Source of the DNA: Methylomonas sp. ZR1
GTDB taxonomy: Bacteria; Pseudomonadota; Gammaproteobacteria; Methylococcales; Methylomonadaceae
Length of the DNA stretch: 64,000 nt
Reading direction: 5' to 3'
Assembly: GCF_013141865.1 (NCBI RefSeq)
Contig: NZ_RCST01000001.1
Coordinates: forward strand, 2,852,001 to 2,916,000
Within the stretch, counting starts at the first letter, position 1; every line of letters begins with the position of its first letter. Positions 1 through 8,990 of this stretch are shown piece after piece. The notes beneath the pieces were generated by a model. The model did not search any database, was not told where the DNA came from, and worked only from the letters and a program-made list of their open reading frames with translations. Position numbers and translations under genes: made by a program.

Positions 1-306
1 AACGCCGGAGTCTAAAACCGCTCGGTGACAATTTGATGAATGGTGTGACGGCTCGATAACCCGGAGTGTTATCGATAACGGTAAACGAACTCGTGAAGGA
101 CGAATCAACGGTAAATCTGCCCGAACCGCTTACCAAAACAATCGTGGATTTTCAGAGACCCCCATAAACCATTCGGGTTTCAACTATACTTACGAGACAA
201 CGCCGAGAACGCAATACCGGGCGTGAGGCCCGCCCGTTTGCCCTCCGGAACAGCGGAAAGCGGGGCGCTTGCAATTGCCAAGAATCAAACTCTAGAGGGT
301 GCAACC
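1..306. other. Non-coding stretch before first gene
   Basis: I see no gene here that I can support. A short GC-rich hairpin (CGGGCG / CGCCCG type) lies near 218-236, and the last bases carry the ribosome binding site of the next gene. A reading frame is open from 223, but its first 28 codons look like read-through and not protein. Confidence 0.4.
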
Positions 307-957
307 ATGCTGGTGGACGAAGGCGAAAAAATCAAGGTTCTAGTCAGAGAGTTCTTTAAAAAAGGCCATAAATCCAGTAACAAGCTTTACGACGTGGACC
401 TTGCCGGGCATGCCGTTCTAGTGAGTATGAGCGCTAAAGGCAAGACCCGATATCAGCAAGCGTGCGAGTCTGGCAAACACAGGCTCAACGGCAGCACATC
501 GCACTTGGACTTGGCCGAGAAATTGGTCAAGATGACTATTGCGGATCGATCAGGCAACTGCGAAGAGATGGCAGTCTTGAGCGCTTACTACGCTAAGAAA
601 ATCTACAATATCAAGCGCGACTTACTCTATATCTGCTACGTTCACGACAAAGGCGACCACGCCTTTTGCCTGGTTTCCCAGGAAGCAATCCCCGATTCGG
701 CGCAAGACTATGCATCGATGGCCGATTTCACCAACCGCAAGATCGCCCAATCCTGGCTAGTCATCGACCCCTGGCTGAATACTGTTTGCTACGCATCCGA
801 CTACCTGACCAAAAGCGGCGAGAAACTTGAGAAATGGGCCTCGGAAGGCAAGCGCGTGGCTTGGATGAACGGCTCTCAAGGCCCCGGTTGGTACGTGCCA
901 AACGGCGAATACAAGACCGAGTTCGGCAAAGCACCGGTGTTTTTGGACCCTTTCTAG
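307..957 (+). CDS. Unknown protein with papain/transglutaminase-like Cys-His-Asp pattern
   Basis: This encodes a 216-residue protein that I cannot assign to a named family. I chose ATG 307 because AGAGGG lies about 8 bases upstream; the open frame from 223 lacks a comparable site. In the middle and C-terminal half the order GNCEEMA (Cys), then DHAFCLV (His), then VIDPWLN (Asp) matches the Cys-His-Asp layout of transglutaminase-like and papain-fold enzymes, including some secreted effectors. No signal peptide or membrane helix is visible. It stands alone, with no operon partner. The enzymatic reading is inference from motif order. A non-catalytic protein is possible. Confidence 0.6.
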   Translation: MLVDEGEKIKVLVREFFKKGHKSSNKLYDVDLAGHAVLVSMSAKGKTRYQQACESGKHRLNGSTSHLDLAEKLVKMTIADRSGNCEEMAVLSAYYAKKIYNIKRDLLYICYVHDKGDHAFCLVSQEAIPDSAQDYASMADFTNRKIAQSWLVIDPWLNTVCYASDYLTKSGEKLEKWASEGKRVAWMNGSQGPGWYVPNGEYKTEFGKAPVFLDPF

Positions 958-1104
958 CCGCCCGCTCCAACTGCAATAGCGGCCAATTGCATTGCGACGA
1001 AAGCGCAGGTTCAGCGAGCTATGACAGCCCAATCGGCCAATCATCTCTCCAGCCATCATTGATCAAGTCTAGTCAAGTCGCCGGCTTGCGCCGAAATCAA
1101 CACG

Positions 1105-1236
1105 TTATTGAGCGGCATCACCGGTCCTAAATCGGTTTAATTCGGCGGCATGCGACATGAAAGCGGCCATGAAATCTTCCGCCGATTCGAACAGAAAATG
1201 GCACATCGTGTCGACTGTCAGGATGCGGGAGCAGCT
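1105..1236 (-). pseudogene. Possible EthD-family C-terminal fragment
   Basis: The minus-strand frame ending at 1105 has a tail (HFLFESAEDFMAAFMSHAAE and on) that resembles the end of EthD/REDY-type small proteins: an aromatic strand, then Ser-x-Glu-x-Phe, Ala-Phe and His-Ala. Nothing upstream in this frame continues the family, and the frame runs into eutC on the same strand. I read it as a leftover fragment in the 958-1304 gap. It could also be chance. Confidence 0.25.
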
Positions 1237-1304
1237 GCCGAGCCACTTTTGCCTTGGCGTAATCAACTGGTTCAGAGTTTGTTTAACAACTCCGCGCTGC
1301 CAAT

Positions 1305-2048
1305 CTAGGTAAGCCACTGCGCCGGCATATCGTCTTTCAACGCTACCCCCGAAAAACCCAGTTGCAGCGCCTGCTTGCTCAAATAAACCAGTTTGGCAGC
1401 CGCGGCGCTGTAGCTCAGGCCGGCGGGCGGGCGAATGTTGGAGATGCAGTTGCGCTCGGCGTCGGTGTTGCCGACTTGCGGGGCGTAGGTGAGGTAAATC
1501 CCCAGGCTGTCTGCGGCGCTTAGACCGGGCCGCTCGCCGACGATGATGACAGCCAGGCGCGCGTTCAATAATCCACCGATTTCGTCGGCCAAGGCCACCC
1601 GGCCATTGGGCACCAAACACACCGGCCCCAACCGCAGCTTGGCGGCCCGGTAAGCAGCAACGATGGCGCCGAGCAAGGGCAAGCCGTGCTCATCCAGTGC
1701 AGCGGATGACAAGCCATTGCTGACAATCAAAGCTACGTCGACTGCGGATTGTTTGCGCGCCATCAGTTGTTCCCGGCTGTCCGGTGCCAGGCAACGCCCC
1801 CAATCGGGACGTTGCAAGTACTGCGCGCGGCTGACGACCGGCGTTGCGAGTACCAGCGGCTCCAAATCCAAGCTTTCCAAGCCTTCGGCAAATGCCATCA
1901 CATCCCAAACTTGATGCACCGCATCCCGAGCAGCCGCGTGGGCCAATTGAAATTCCAATAGCGCCGCAGTCGGCAGGCTGCAACCGGCGCGGCCTTGGGC
2001 AATTCTGGCCTGGGTAAATTGCCGTAAGCTAATCCACGGATCGTTCAT
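1305..2048 (-). CDS. eutC: Ethanolamine ammonia-lyase small subunit
   Basis: EutC, 247 residues, is the light chain of the coenzyme-B12-dependent lyase that turns ethanolamine into acetaldehyde and ammonia. The sequence shows the typical EutC course: an N-terminal helical segment (ARIAQGRAG), then the Rossmann-like part with DVALIVSNGLS, and the conserved IVGERPGLSAADSLGIYLTY and RNCISNIRPPAGLSY blocks. The frame is open further upstream, but ATG 2048 directly follows the eutB stop (3-base gap), so I start it there. It is translationally coupled with eutB. No microcompartment genes (eutM, eutN and so on) are nearby, so this is the simple cytosolic form, probably supplying nitrogen or carbon from ethanolamine. 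Confidence 0.93.
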   Translation of the reverse strand: MNDPWISLRQFTQARIAQGRAGCSLPTAALLEFQLAHAAARDAVHQVWDVMAFAEGLESLDLEPLVLATPVVSRAQYLQRPDWGRCLAPDSREQLMARKQSAVDVALIVSNGLSSAALDEHGLPLLGAIVAAYRAAKLRLGPVCLVPNGRVALADEIGGLLNARLAVIIVGERPGLSAADSLGIYLTYAPQVGNTDAERNCISNIRPPAGLSYSAAAAKLVYLSKQALQLGFSGVALKDDMPAQWLT

Positions 2049-2050
2049 CG

Positions 2051-3433
2051 TTAAGCCCTCGGCAAGCCATGAAAGTTGGCCAGCAATGGTGTGGTGTTGC
2101 GCGCCTCGGCCAAGCGGTTTTGACCATCGAAAATACCCATGCGCTGCAACCAGGCCTCGAACTCCGGCGCGGGCCGCAAGCCCAATACTTGTCGTAGATA
2201 CAACGCATCGTGAAACGAAGTACTTTGATACGCCAGCATTACGTCGTCGGCACCGGGTATGCCCATGATAAAGTTGCAGCCGGCCACGCCCAGCAGCGTC
2301 AGCAGGGTATCCATATCGTTCTGATCGGCCTCGGCATGGTTGGTGTAACAAATATCGCAGCCCATCGGCACACCCAACAGCTTGCCGCAAAAATGATCCT
2401 CCAGACCGGCGCGGATGATTTGTTTGCCATCGTATAAATATTCCGGGCCGATGAAACCAACGACGGTGTTGACCAGCAAGGGATCGAACTCCTTGGCGAC
2501 CGCATAAGCCCGCGCTTCGCAGGTTTGCGCATCGATACCGTGATGCGCATTGGCGGATAAAGCACTGCCCTGCCCGGTTTCAAAATACATCAACTGCTGG
2601 CCGGCACTCGCACGGCCCAAAGTTTCGGCCATGGCCTTCGCTTCGCGGAGCATTGCCAAGTCGGTACCGAAACTGCGATTGGCCGCTTCGGTACCGGCAA
2701 TGGATTGAAACAGCAAATCCACCGGCGCACCGCGCTGCATCAGTTCCATGCTGGTGGTCACATGAGCCAGTACACAAGACTGGGTAGGAATTTGATACTG
2801 TGTAATGATCTCATCAAGCAAATTCAACAAGGTGTGGACGTTGTGCAGATTGTCGGTGGCGGGATTGATGCCGATCACCGCATCGCCGCTGCCATAGAGC
2901 AAACCATCCAGAATACTGGCGGCGATACCGCGCGGATCGTCGGTCGGATGATTGGGTTGCAAACGGGTAGATAAGCGGCCCGGCAAGCCAATTGTGCTGC
3001 GAAAGCGGGTAACAACCCGGCAACGGCGCGCCACGGCAACCAAATCCTGATTACGCATGATTTTGCTGACCGCGGCCACCATTTCCGGCATTAACCCGGC
3101 CGAGATTGCCGCCAGATCGTTGTGCTCGGTTAACAGCCAATCGCGAAACTCGCCCACACTTAAACTCGCAATCGGCGCAAACGCTTGCGGATCATGGCGC
3201 TCCAGAATCAAGCGCGAGACTTCATCCAGTTCCGGCGCAATCAAAGGCTCTTCGATAAACCGCCTTAAGGGTACGTCGGCCAAAGCTCGTTGAGCAACAG
3301 CCCGCTCCACTTCGGAATCCGCCGCCAAACCGGCCAACTCATCCGCTGCCCGGCGCGGCGTAGCCTTGGCCAGCAAGGTACGCAAATCGCGAAAATGAAA
3401 GCTTTTGCCTTTTACGGTTGCGGAATAAGTCAT
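2051..3433 (-). CDS. eutB: Ethanolamine ammonia-lyase large subunit
   Basis: EutB, 460 residues, is the catalytic TIM-barrel subunit of ethanolamine ammonia-lyase. Family hallmarks are visible along the whole length: GEFRDWLL near the N-terminus, the GDAVIGINPATDN substrate loop, FETGQGSALSANAHHG in the centre, and CDICYTNHAEADQNDMD with NFIMGIPGADDVMLAYQSTS near the C-terminus. Length is normal for the family. It is the promoter-proximal gene of a two-gene eutB-eutC operon on the minus strand. The enzyme needs adenosylcobalamin, and no reactivase (eutA) gene is seen next to it. Confidence 0.95.
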   Translation of the reverse strand: MTYSATVKGKSFHFRDLRTLLAKATPRRAADELAGLAADSEVERAVAQRALADVPLRRFIEEPLIAPELDEVSRLILERHDPQAFAPIASLSVGEFRDWLLTEHNDLAAISAGLMPEMVAAVSKIMRNQDLVAVARRCRVVTRFRSTIGLPGRLSTRLQPNHPTDDPRGIAASILDGLLYGSGDAVIGINPATDNLHNVHTLLNLLDEIITQYQIPTQSCVLAHVTTSMELMQRGAPVDLLFQSIAGTEAANRSFGTDLAMLREAKAMAETLGRASAGQQLMYFETGQGSALSANAHHGIDAQTCEARAYAVAKEFDPLLVNTVVGFIGPEYLYDGKQIIRAGLEDHFCGKLLGVPMGCDICYTNHAEADQNDMDTLLTLLGVAGCNFIMGIPGADDVMLAYQSTSFHDALYLRQVLGLRPAPEFEAWLQRMGIFDGQNRLAEARNTTPLLANFHGLPRA

Positions 3434-3629
3434 CAGTCGGGCAGCTTACGATGGGGTAAAACGCGAGAATACGACAAGTTTGTGACTATTATGTGACGTA
3501 GCCGGCTGCAGACCTGCAGTTACGATCGAGTCATTTGCCTGCAATATTTGGCTCGTACCGTAGCGAGAATTCGCGGCCGATTCCAATGGCAAACGGCTGG
3601 CAACCCATAAACACGCAGAGGCGACGCAG

Positions 3630-5075
3630 ATGACCACACTATCCCTCAAGCAAATCAACCGCTCCATCTGTTTCATCGTGTTGGCGCTGTCGCTGAGCCT
3701 GCGCTCCGCCGCGTTAGCCGCCGAACCGCTTAGCGCCGATGTGTTGATCGTCGGCGCCGGCCTGTCGGGTTTAAGTGCGGCCTATCATTTAAAGAAAGCC
3801 GGCAAAACCGCCGTGTTTTTGGAAATGAGTCCGCGTGTTGGCGGCCGCATCCGCACCGCTACTTACCCGGACGGCACGCATGCCGAAGTGGGTTTGGAAG
3901 AGTTTTGGGAAAATAACCCGGCTATCGAGATTTTCCGGGATTTGCATGTGCCGATGGAAACGGCTTACAGCAGTTTTTCCAGTTTTTATTACCAGGGCAA
4001 GCTGTATCCGTTTACGCAAAATACCAATCAGGAGTTTCTGGCATCGGTGTTGGATAGCGACGAATTGCAAGCCTATCAACGCTGGGACGCAAAAATGGCC
4101 GAGCTTTACCGGCAATTGGATTTGCGGCCTTTGCCCGAGGCGATGCTGGCACTGCAAGAAATTTCCTTCGCCGACTGGATCGAAAGCACCAGCGGCCTGT
4201 CGCCCAAAGCCCAAGAATTGGTGCGCATTGAAACCGAACCGGAATACGCTACCTCCTGGCGAAAAATCAGCGCGCTGGACGGCATTGCCGAATGGCATTA
4301 TTTTTCCGGCAATGGTCTGGCACCCCGCCATGTAGTAGGCGGCAATCAACGCGCCGTGCGGGCGCTGGCCGATTTTATCGGCCGGGACCGCATCCTGCTC
4401 AACCAGCAAGTCACTCATATCACCGCCACCGACAACAATGTGGAAGTGCTTGCGTCCGACCAAAGCAGTCTGCGGCAAAAGCTATTCCGCGCAAAATACG
4501 TGATCACTGCCATTCCATTATTCCGGCTCAACGACATTCAGTTCGCTCCGCCGTTGAGCGCCGAGCGAAAGCAGGCTATCCAAACCCAATCGGCCGGTGC
4601 CTACTTTACGGCGCACGTCACGGTGAATAAGGCCGCCAGCAGCTTTTGGACCCGCGACGGCGACAGCATATTGCCGATTATGACCGACAGTCCTTTGGGG
4701 GTAATTTATGAGGGCGGATCAAAATCCGGCACCGATGCGCTGTTGAATTTATTGGTTAGCGGTGCCGACGCAGAACGGTTTAACTCGCGGATGAGCGATC
4801 CGGACCAGATTCGCGAAGCGTTGCTGGCGGCGTTTGACAAACAGTGGCCAGGCTTCCGGGAGTCGGTCAAACGGATGAATTTTTACCGTTACCATCCGCG
4901 CGCGATAGCGTCATGGCCGGTCGGCCGGTCGCGCTTCGATAACCTGTCTGAGTCGTTAAGAAAACCGCAGGGCCGGGTCTATTTTGCCGGAGATTTTACC
5001 GAGGACAGCCACTCCAACGGCGCCAGCCAATCGGCAATACGCGCGGTTAAGGACATTTTGCAAAAACACGATTAA
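3630..5075 (+). CDS. Exported flavin-dependent amine oxidase
   Basis: This is a 481-residue FAD-dependent oxidoreductase of the monoamine oxidase family. A signal peptide covers about residues 1-30 (hydrophobic core, cut near ALAAEP). The dinucleotide-binding motif VLIVGAGLSGLSAAYHL follows at once, then PRVGGRIRTATYPDG. The C-terminal FAD motif reads GRVYFAGDFTEDSHSNGASQ. This implies a periplasmic or membrane-attached enzyme oxidising an amine. The substrate cannot be told from the sequence. It is divergent from eutB with about 200 bp between them, so amine metabolism is a plausible common theme but remains inference. Confidence 0.85.
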   Translation: MTTLSLKQINRSICFIVLALSLSLRSAALAAEPLSADVLIVGAGLSGLSAAYHLKKAGKTAVFLEMSPRVGGRIRTATYPDGTHAEVGLEEFWENNPAIEIFRDLHVPMETAYSSFSSFYYQGKLYPFTQNTNQEFLASVLDSDELQAYQRWDAKMAELYRQLDLRPLPEAMLALQEISFADWIESTSGLSPKAQELVRIETEPEYATSWRKISALDGIAEWHYFSGNGLAPRHVVGGNQRAVRALADFIGRDRILLNQQVTHITATDNNVEVLASDQSSLRQKLFRAKYVITAIPLFRLNDIQFAPPLSAERKQAIQTQSAGAYFTAHVTVNKAASSFWTRDGDSILPIMTDSPLGVIYEGGSKSGTDALLNLLVSGADAERFNSRMSDPDQIREALLAAFDKQWPGFRESVKRMNFYRYHPRAIASWPVGRSRFDNLSESLRKPQGRVYFAGDFTEDSHSNGASQSAIRAVKDILQKHD

Positions 5076-5204
5076 CCTGCGTTTGGCAGTTTAGCGCCGG
5101 ATGACATCCGCTACGCATGGGGTCGGCAAATTGCCGACAGTTTCTGCACATGCCGCCACGCTGTTATACAATATGCAACAAAACCGTCACAATTAAGGTA
5201 CACC

Positions 5205-5834
5205 ATGTTCTCTCTACAAACCATCTTTGGCAAAGGCGATAAATTTTATGGATTGCTTGAAGCTAGTGCGGAATCGGCACACGCCTCTGCCAAAGCCTTG
5301 ATAGAACTACTAAGCACACCCACCACCCAACAGTCATTAGAAAAATTTAAACAGGCGCGGCGCCGGGAAAAGAATTTATTCGGCCAAATCAGCGAAGAAT
5401 TAGTCAATACCTTCGTGACCGTCCTGGACCGCGAGGATATCGAAGCCCTAAACGGCGCGCTGTATAAGATTCCGAAAGTCGTCGAAAAATTTGCCGAGCG
5501 TTATACGCTGGCATCGGAGCGGATCGGCGATGTCGATTTCAACAGCCGCGCTGTCATGCTGGAACAAGCCTGCCAAGTTTTGGAACAAATGGTTGGTCAA
5601 CTGCGCAAAGGCATGGATTTGGACGAAGTCAAAAGACTCAACGATCAACTGCAAACGATTGAAGCGGAAGCCGACGAACAGATACTTGAGCTGTATCGCG
5701 ACGTCTACGCCAACGAAACCGATCCGATCCGTTATCTGGTAAAAACCAATTTGTTCGAAATCCTGGAAAAAGCCATTGACCGCTGTCGCGATGCCGGCAA
5801 CGTGGTTTACCACATCGTATTAAAAAATTCTTAG
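5205..5834 (+). CDS. DUF47 (PhoU-like) phosphate transport regulator
   Basis: A 209-residue all-helical DUF47/PhoU-like protein. The N-terminus MFSLQTIFGKGDKFYGLLEASAESAH, given here in part only as a family cue, and the acidic helices EAEADEQILELYRDVYANE followed by DPIRYLVKTNLFEILEKAID are typical. Family members sit directly upstream of low-affinity phosphate permeases and modulate them. That is the layout here, with the pit gene beginning 10 bp after its stop. It is likely peripheral to the membrane, binding metal clusters as PhoU does. Confidence 0.9.
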   Translation: MFSLQTIFGKGDKFYGLLEASAESAHASAKALIELLSTPTTQQSLEKFKQARRREKNLFGQISEELVNTFVTVLDREDIEALNGALYKIPKVVEKFAERYTLASERIGDVDFNSRAVMLEQACQVLEQMVGQLRKGMDLDEVKRLNDQLQTIEAEADEQILELYRDVYANETDPIRYLVKTNLFEILEKAIDRCRDAGNVVYHIVLKNS

Positions 5835-5844
5835 TGGCTCCGTC

Positions 5845-6957
5845 ATGCTGACATTGCTTTTGCTGGTCATTCTGGCGGCACTGATATTCGAGTTCGTCAA
5901 CGGTTTCCACGACACGGCCAACTCTATTGCCACGGTAGTCGCCACCAAAGTATTAACCCCCACCCAGGCGGTGATCCTGGCTGCCGTGACCAATCTGGTC
6001 GGCGCCTTATCCGGCACCGCGGTAGCCAAAACCATTTCCTCAGGACTGGTCGATACCGGCATGGTGACGATTACCTCCGAAGTGTTGATTTGCGCACTGA
6101 CCGGGGCGATTATCTGGAATTTGATCACCTGGGCCTTGGGCTTGCCCTCTTCTTCCAGCCACGCCTTGATCGGCGGCTTATGCGGCGCGGCCCTGGCAGC
6201 GGGGCACAACAATCCCGATGTGTTGATTTGGTCGAAAACCGCATTGGTGTGGACCGAAAACAAAGGCCTGCTCTGGAAAGTGGTGATCCCGATGATAAGC
6301 TCGCCAATTGCCGGCTTTACCTTGGGCATTTTGATCATGGGTTTGTTGATGGCAATCATCAGCGGCATGAATTCCGCCGGCGGTGTCATGGCGCAAATCT
6401 CGCGGCCGAGATGGATCAATGCGCTGTTCGGAAAAGCACAATTGCTATCGGCCGGTTATATGGGCTTTGCCCACGGCAGTAACGATGCACAAAAAACCAT
6501 GGGCATCATTGCACTGGCCATTTTTGCGGCCAATAACGCCGGCACGCTCGATCAGCTGCCGAGTTGGGCGGAATTCCTGCGTCCGGACGGCGGCGAAAAG
6601 GACATCGACACCTGGATCGTCTTCAGTTGCGCCTTGATCATGGCACTCGGCACGTCAGTAGGCGGCTGGCGCATTATCAAGACCCTTGGCCACAAAATGG
6701 TCAAACTGCACCCAATCAACGGCTTCGCGGCGGAAACCAGCTCCGCCACCATTCTATTGGCCGCCGCACATTTCGGCATGCCGGTTTCCACCACGCATAG
6801 TATCTCCACTGCGATCATGGGTGTCGGTTTTGCCAAAAATCCCTATACCCTGAAACTTTCCGTGATCGAACGGATTGTTTGGGCTTGGGTTCTGACGATT
6901 CCCGCCGCCGGCGGCATAGCCTGGGGCATGGTGAGTTTATTGCCGCTGTTGCAGTAA
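5845..6957 (+). CDS. pit: PiT-family inorganic phosphate permease
   Basis: A 370-residue low-affinity inorganic phosphate (metal-phosphate/H+ symport) permease of the inner membrane. Both inverted PiT signatures are visible: N-terminal FEFVNGFHDTANSIATVVAT and C-terminal AHFGMPVSTTHSISTAIMGVG, plus the central GFAHGSNDAQKTMGII block. About ten hydrophobic segments fit the family. It forms an operon with the DUF47 gene 10 bp upstream. No Pho box is evident by eye. Confidence 0.94.
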   Translation: MLTLLLLVILAALIFEFVNGFHDTANSIATVVATKVLTPTQAVILAAVTNLVGALSGTAVAKTISSGLVDTGMVTITSEVLICALTGAIIWNLITWALGLPSSSSHALIGGLCGAALAAGHNNPDVLIWSKTALVWTENKGLLWKVVIPMISSPIAGFTLGILIMGLLMAIISGMNSAGGVMAQISRPRWINALFGKAQLLSAGYMGFAHGSNDAQKTMGIIALAIFAANNAGTLDQLPSWAEFLRPDGGEKDIDTWIVFSCALIMALGTSVGGWRIIKTLGHKMVKLHPINGFAAETSSATILLAAAHFGMPVSTTHSISTAIMGVGFAKNPYTLKLSVIERIVWAWVLTIPAAGGIAWGMVSLLPLLQ

Positions 6958-7126
6958 GCCGCTAATTTGACTATCAGCTTCATCATTGACTATGCAAATT
7001 CCCAGGGTAATCTGTCTGACGAGGGAAACTAATGTTGTAAAAACCTTATTCTTGTAGCCCGTCCAAAAAATCATTAGTCACCCCACTGAAGTAACAAGGC
7101 TTTTTCCTAAACGAAAGGTGGCTGAA

Positions 7127-7255
7127 ATGATGAGAGAAATACTGGAAGTCGTAATGCTGTTGGGCTTGATGGGGGGCCTGTTTTTCGTGAAACACGAGTT
7201 CGAGAAAGACAAGCAGGAAAGACTAAGCAGCGGCAAACCCGAACCGAGAGGATGA
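7127..7255 (+). CDS. Small single-helix membrane protein (42 aa)
   Basis: This short frame starts at a double ATG with AAAGGTGG about 7 bases upstream. It encodes one hydrophobic helix (EVVMLLGLMGGLFFV) followed by a charged tail (KHEFEKDKQERLSSGKPEPR). The helix plus charged tail and the good ribosome binding site support a real small protein. The function is unknown. No homologue is recognised. Confidence 0.45.
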   Translation: MMREILEVVMLLGLMGGLFFVKHEFEKDKQERLSSGKPEPRG

Positions 7256-7413
7256 GTTAAAGGCAAATACGCTGCCAGGCAAGTTAAAGGCAGAGTTAAT
7301 TCAAAAAATTATCAATGCCCAGCTTGCCTAACAGATACCGCGTTTTGCTGGCGCCATATCTGTGCTTAATCCGGATATTTGCAACGAATCCTCCCGGAAT
7401 CCCAAGAAGCCAC

Positions 7414-7971
7414 TCATCGATAAGACTGAGACTCATGGCGAAACTCGTTGAGTTGCCGTTCGTGGTAGTAAAGATCATCCCGAGCCCGGTCTCGGTTACG
7501 CCGCAGTTGACTTATATCGTTACGAATTCTGGCCCGGTCTTTGTCGTTTAATTTGTTATCCCCCAAGCTGATTTCTTTGCTGGAAAGTTCGTTATCTATC
7601 CTATCCAATTCGGCGCGTTCTCTATGTACAGCGTAAGCCGCTGCGTGGTAACGGCTGAATACACCATCAATCGATGACGGGCAAACATGGCGGTAATCAT
7701 GGCCTTGCAACCCCACTTCAAAAGCGTTATCGATACGACAGTATTCTCTTATACCCTGTTCGCGGCCAGCAAAATACTGCGAATCATTCACCGCCACACC
7801 GTATTCGGAGCATGCCTTTCGGTGTTCGCTCAGCCGCTCACTCGCATCTCCAGAACGACCGTCTTGAACCCCTAAACCAAACCAATCACCCCGCTTGCAG
7901 TCTTGTTGGCTAAGCGTTGCACAGCCGGTAAAAAACACAACACATAAATACCCCGTTAAGCGCTTCATCAT
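7414..7971 (-). CDS. DUF2799-type lipoprotein
   Basis: A 185-residue putative lipoprotein. From ATG 7971 the N-terminus is MMKRLTGYLCVVFFTGCATL, with a lipobox (FTGC) at residues 14-17. The mature part begins with the DUF2799 pattern (DWFGLGVQDGRSG, then GREQGIREYC and GLQGHDYRHVCP). The C-terminal third is a charged coiled coil. The frame stays open upstream to 8139, but those residues do not resemble signal sequence and are rejected. The function of the family is unknown; it is probably attached to the outer membrane. Confidence 0.75.
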   Translation of the reverse strand: MMKRLTGYLCVVFFTGCATLSQQDCKRGDWFGLGVQDGRSGDASERLSEHRKACSEYGVAVNDSQYFAGREQGIREYCRIDNAFEVGLQGHDYRHVCPSSIDGVFSRYHAAAYAVHRERAELDRIDNELSSKEISLGDNKLNDKDRARIRNDISQLRRNRDRARDDLYYHERQLNEFRHESQSYR

Positions 7972-8279
7972 GATTTTGTCTTCCCAATAAAGATTCACCG
8001 CACCGCCAGAACAGCCGCAATGGCTTGAAGCCCCAGGTATCCTGAAACTGAACTGGAATCGCTGGAAATTATAGTCAACATTGAAAATTAGACGAACAGG
8101 TGTCGGCCCACGGCAAAATCGATTCAGGCCAAATGCCAATGACTACTACCGGAAAAGTTGGGATGGCTAAGCCAGTCAAAACCATTAACTGAAAGCCCTA
8201 AAGACCACGATTCAAGAACTGCAACACGCCATGGCCTCTACAGAATGCGGCAGAGGCTGTTCAGCGCGCTATTTAGAGA

Positions 8280-8480
8280 TTACTTCCAACGGCGGTTGAA
8301 TGTCCGACCGTAAATAGATAAGCGTAATCGATGGAGCGTGATCGTTACGACGCCGGATTCATCGCGATGGCAACCGAATCCAGGATGCGTAAGATCTTCA
8401 AAAAAGACATGGTAACGTTTAAGTTGCAGCTCTGCCGTCATCGTATTTCCGAACCTATTGTGCTGTGAAGACGCAGCCAC
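8280..8480 (-). CDS. Hypothetical 66-aa protein
   Basis: A small basic open frame (its middle reads KRYHVFFEDLTHPGFGCHRD) with no recognised family. It lies alone in the 7972-8619 gap. An internal ATG at codon 14 (MTAELQLKR) is an equally good start. Support is only the open frame and a moderate amino acid composition, so it may not be a gene. Confidence 0.3.
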   Translation of the reverse strand: MAASSQHNRFGNTMTAELQLKRYHVFFEDLTHPGFGCHRDESGVVTITLHRLRLSIYGRTFNRRWK

Positions 8481-8619
8481 TATAGGCTTAAAAATAAAGG
8501 ATTTTTTGATCTACAACAATCATTAGCGTAATCCTATACCTACGCGCCAGCCAATCCAAAACCGGGCGCTTTACTTCTGGCGTGAGCATGGCCGATGACC
8601 GTAGAGCTTTGAGATCGTT

Positions 8620-8808
8620 CTAATGAGAAGCCCAGTGCTGGCGAATAGTGTCCGCATGTGCCATCAAATCATTAAACGCTTGAACACAATCTCGATGGTA
8701 AGGATGTCTTTTGTTATTCACCGGGTGGCTCAGGTCTTCCATCAATTCGTTAACCACTTGTTCAATCTCCAAAAGCTCCATCGGCTTTTTGTTGAAAAAT
8801 TCGCTCAT
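8620..8808 (-). CDS. Hypothetical 62-aa helical protein
   Basis: A small, mostly helical acidic protein (MSEFFNKKPMELLEIEQVVN at the start, HADTIRQHWASH at the end). It is on the same strand as hsdM, downstream of it. The start has a TCAGGAAAATG context with AGGA about 3-6 bases upstream. The family is not recognised. Confidence 0.45.
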   Translation of the reverse strand: MSEFFNKKPMELLEIEQVVNELMEDLSHPVNNKRHPYHRDCVQAFNDLMAHADTIRQHWASH

Positions 8809-8990
8809 TTTCCTGACTCATATTTTTATTTATTTGAAGCTTTAGCTTACAAATACCTTATGACATCAATGTGACAAAAAGCGAGTTCAACAGCATTTAC
8901 AAGAATTCCTAGCACTTGAGCAAAATGCATAAGTCCTTCGTTCGATGTTACAAACCCAGGTTATTACCATGCATTCGGAACGACGCAGCG

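Noticed and set aside
1305..2390. Long eutC frame starting at 2390
   Set aside because: The first part overlaps eutB on the same strand in another frame. The ATG at 2048 directly after the eutB stop begins real EutC sequence.
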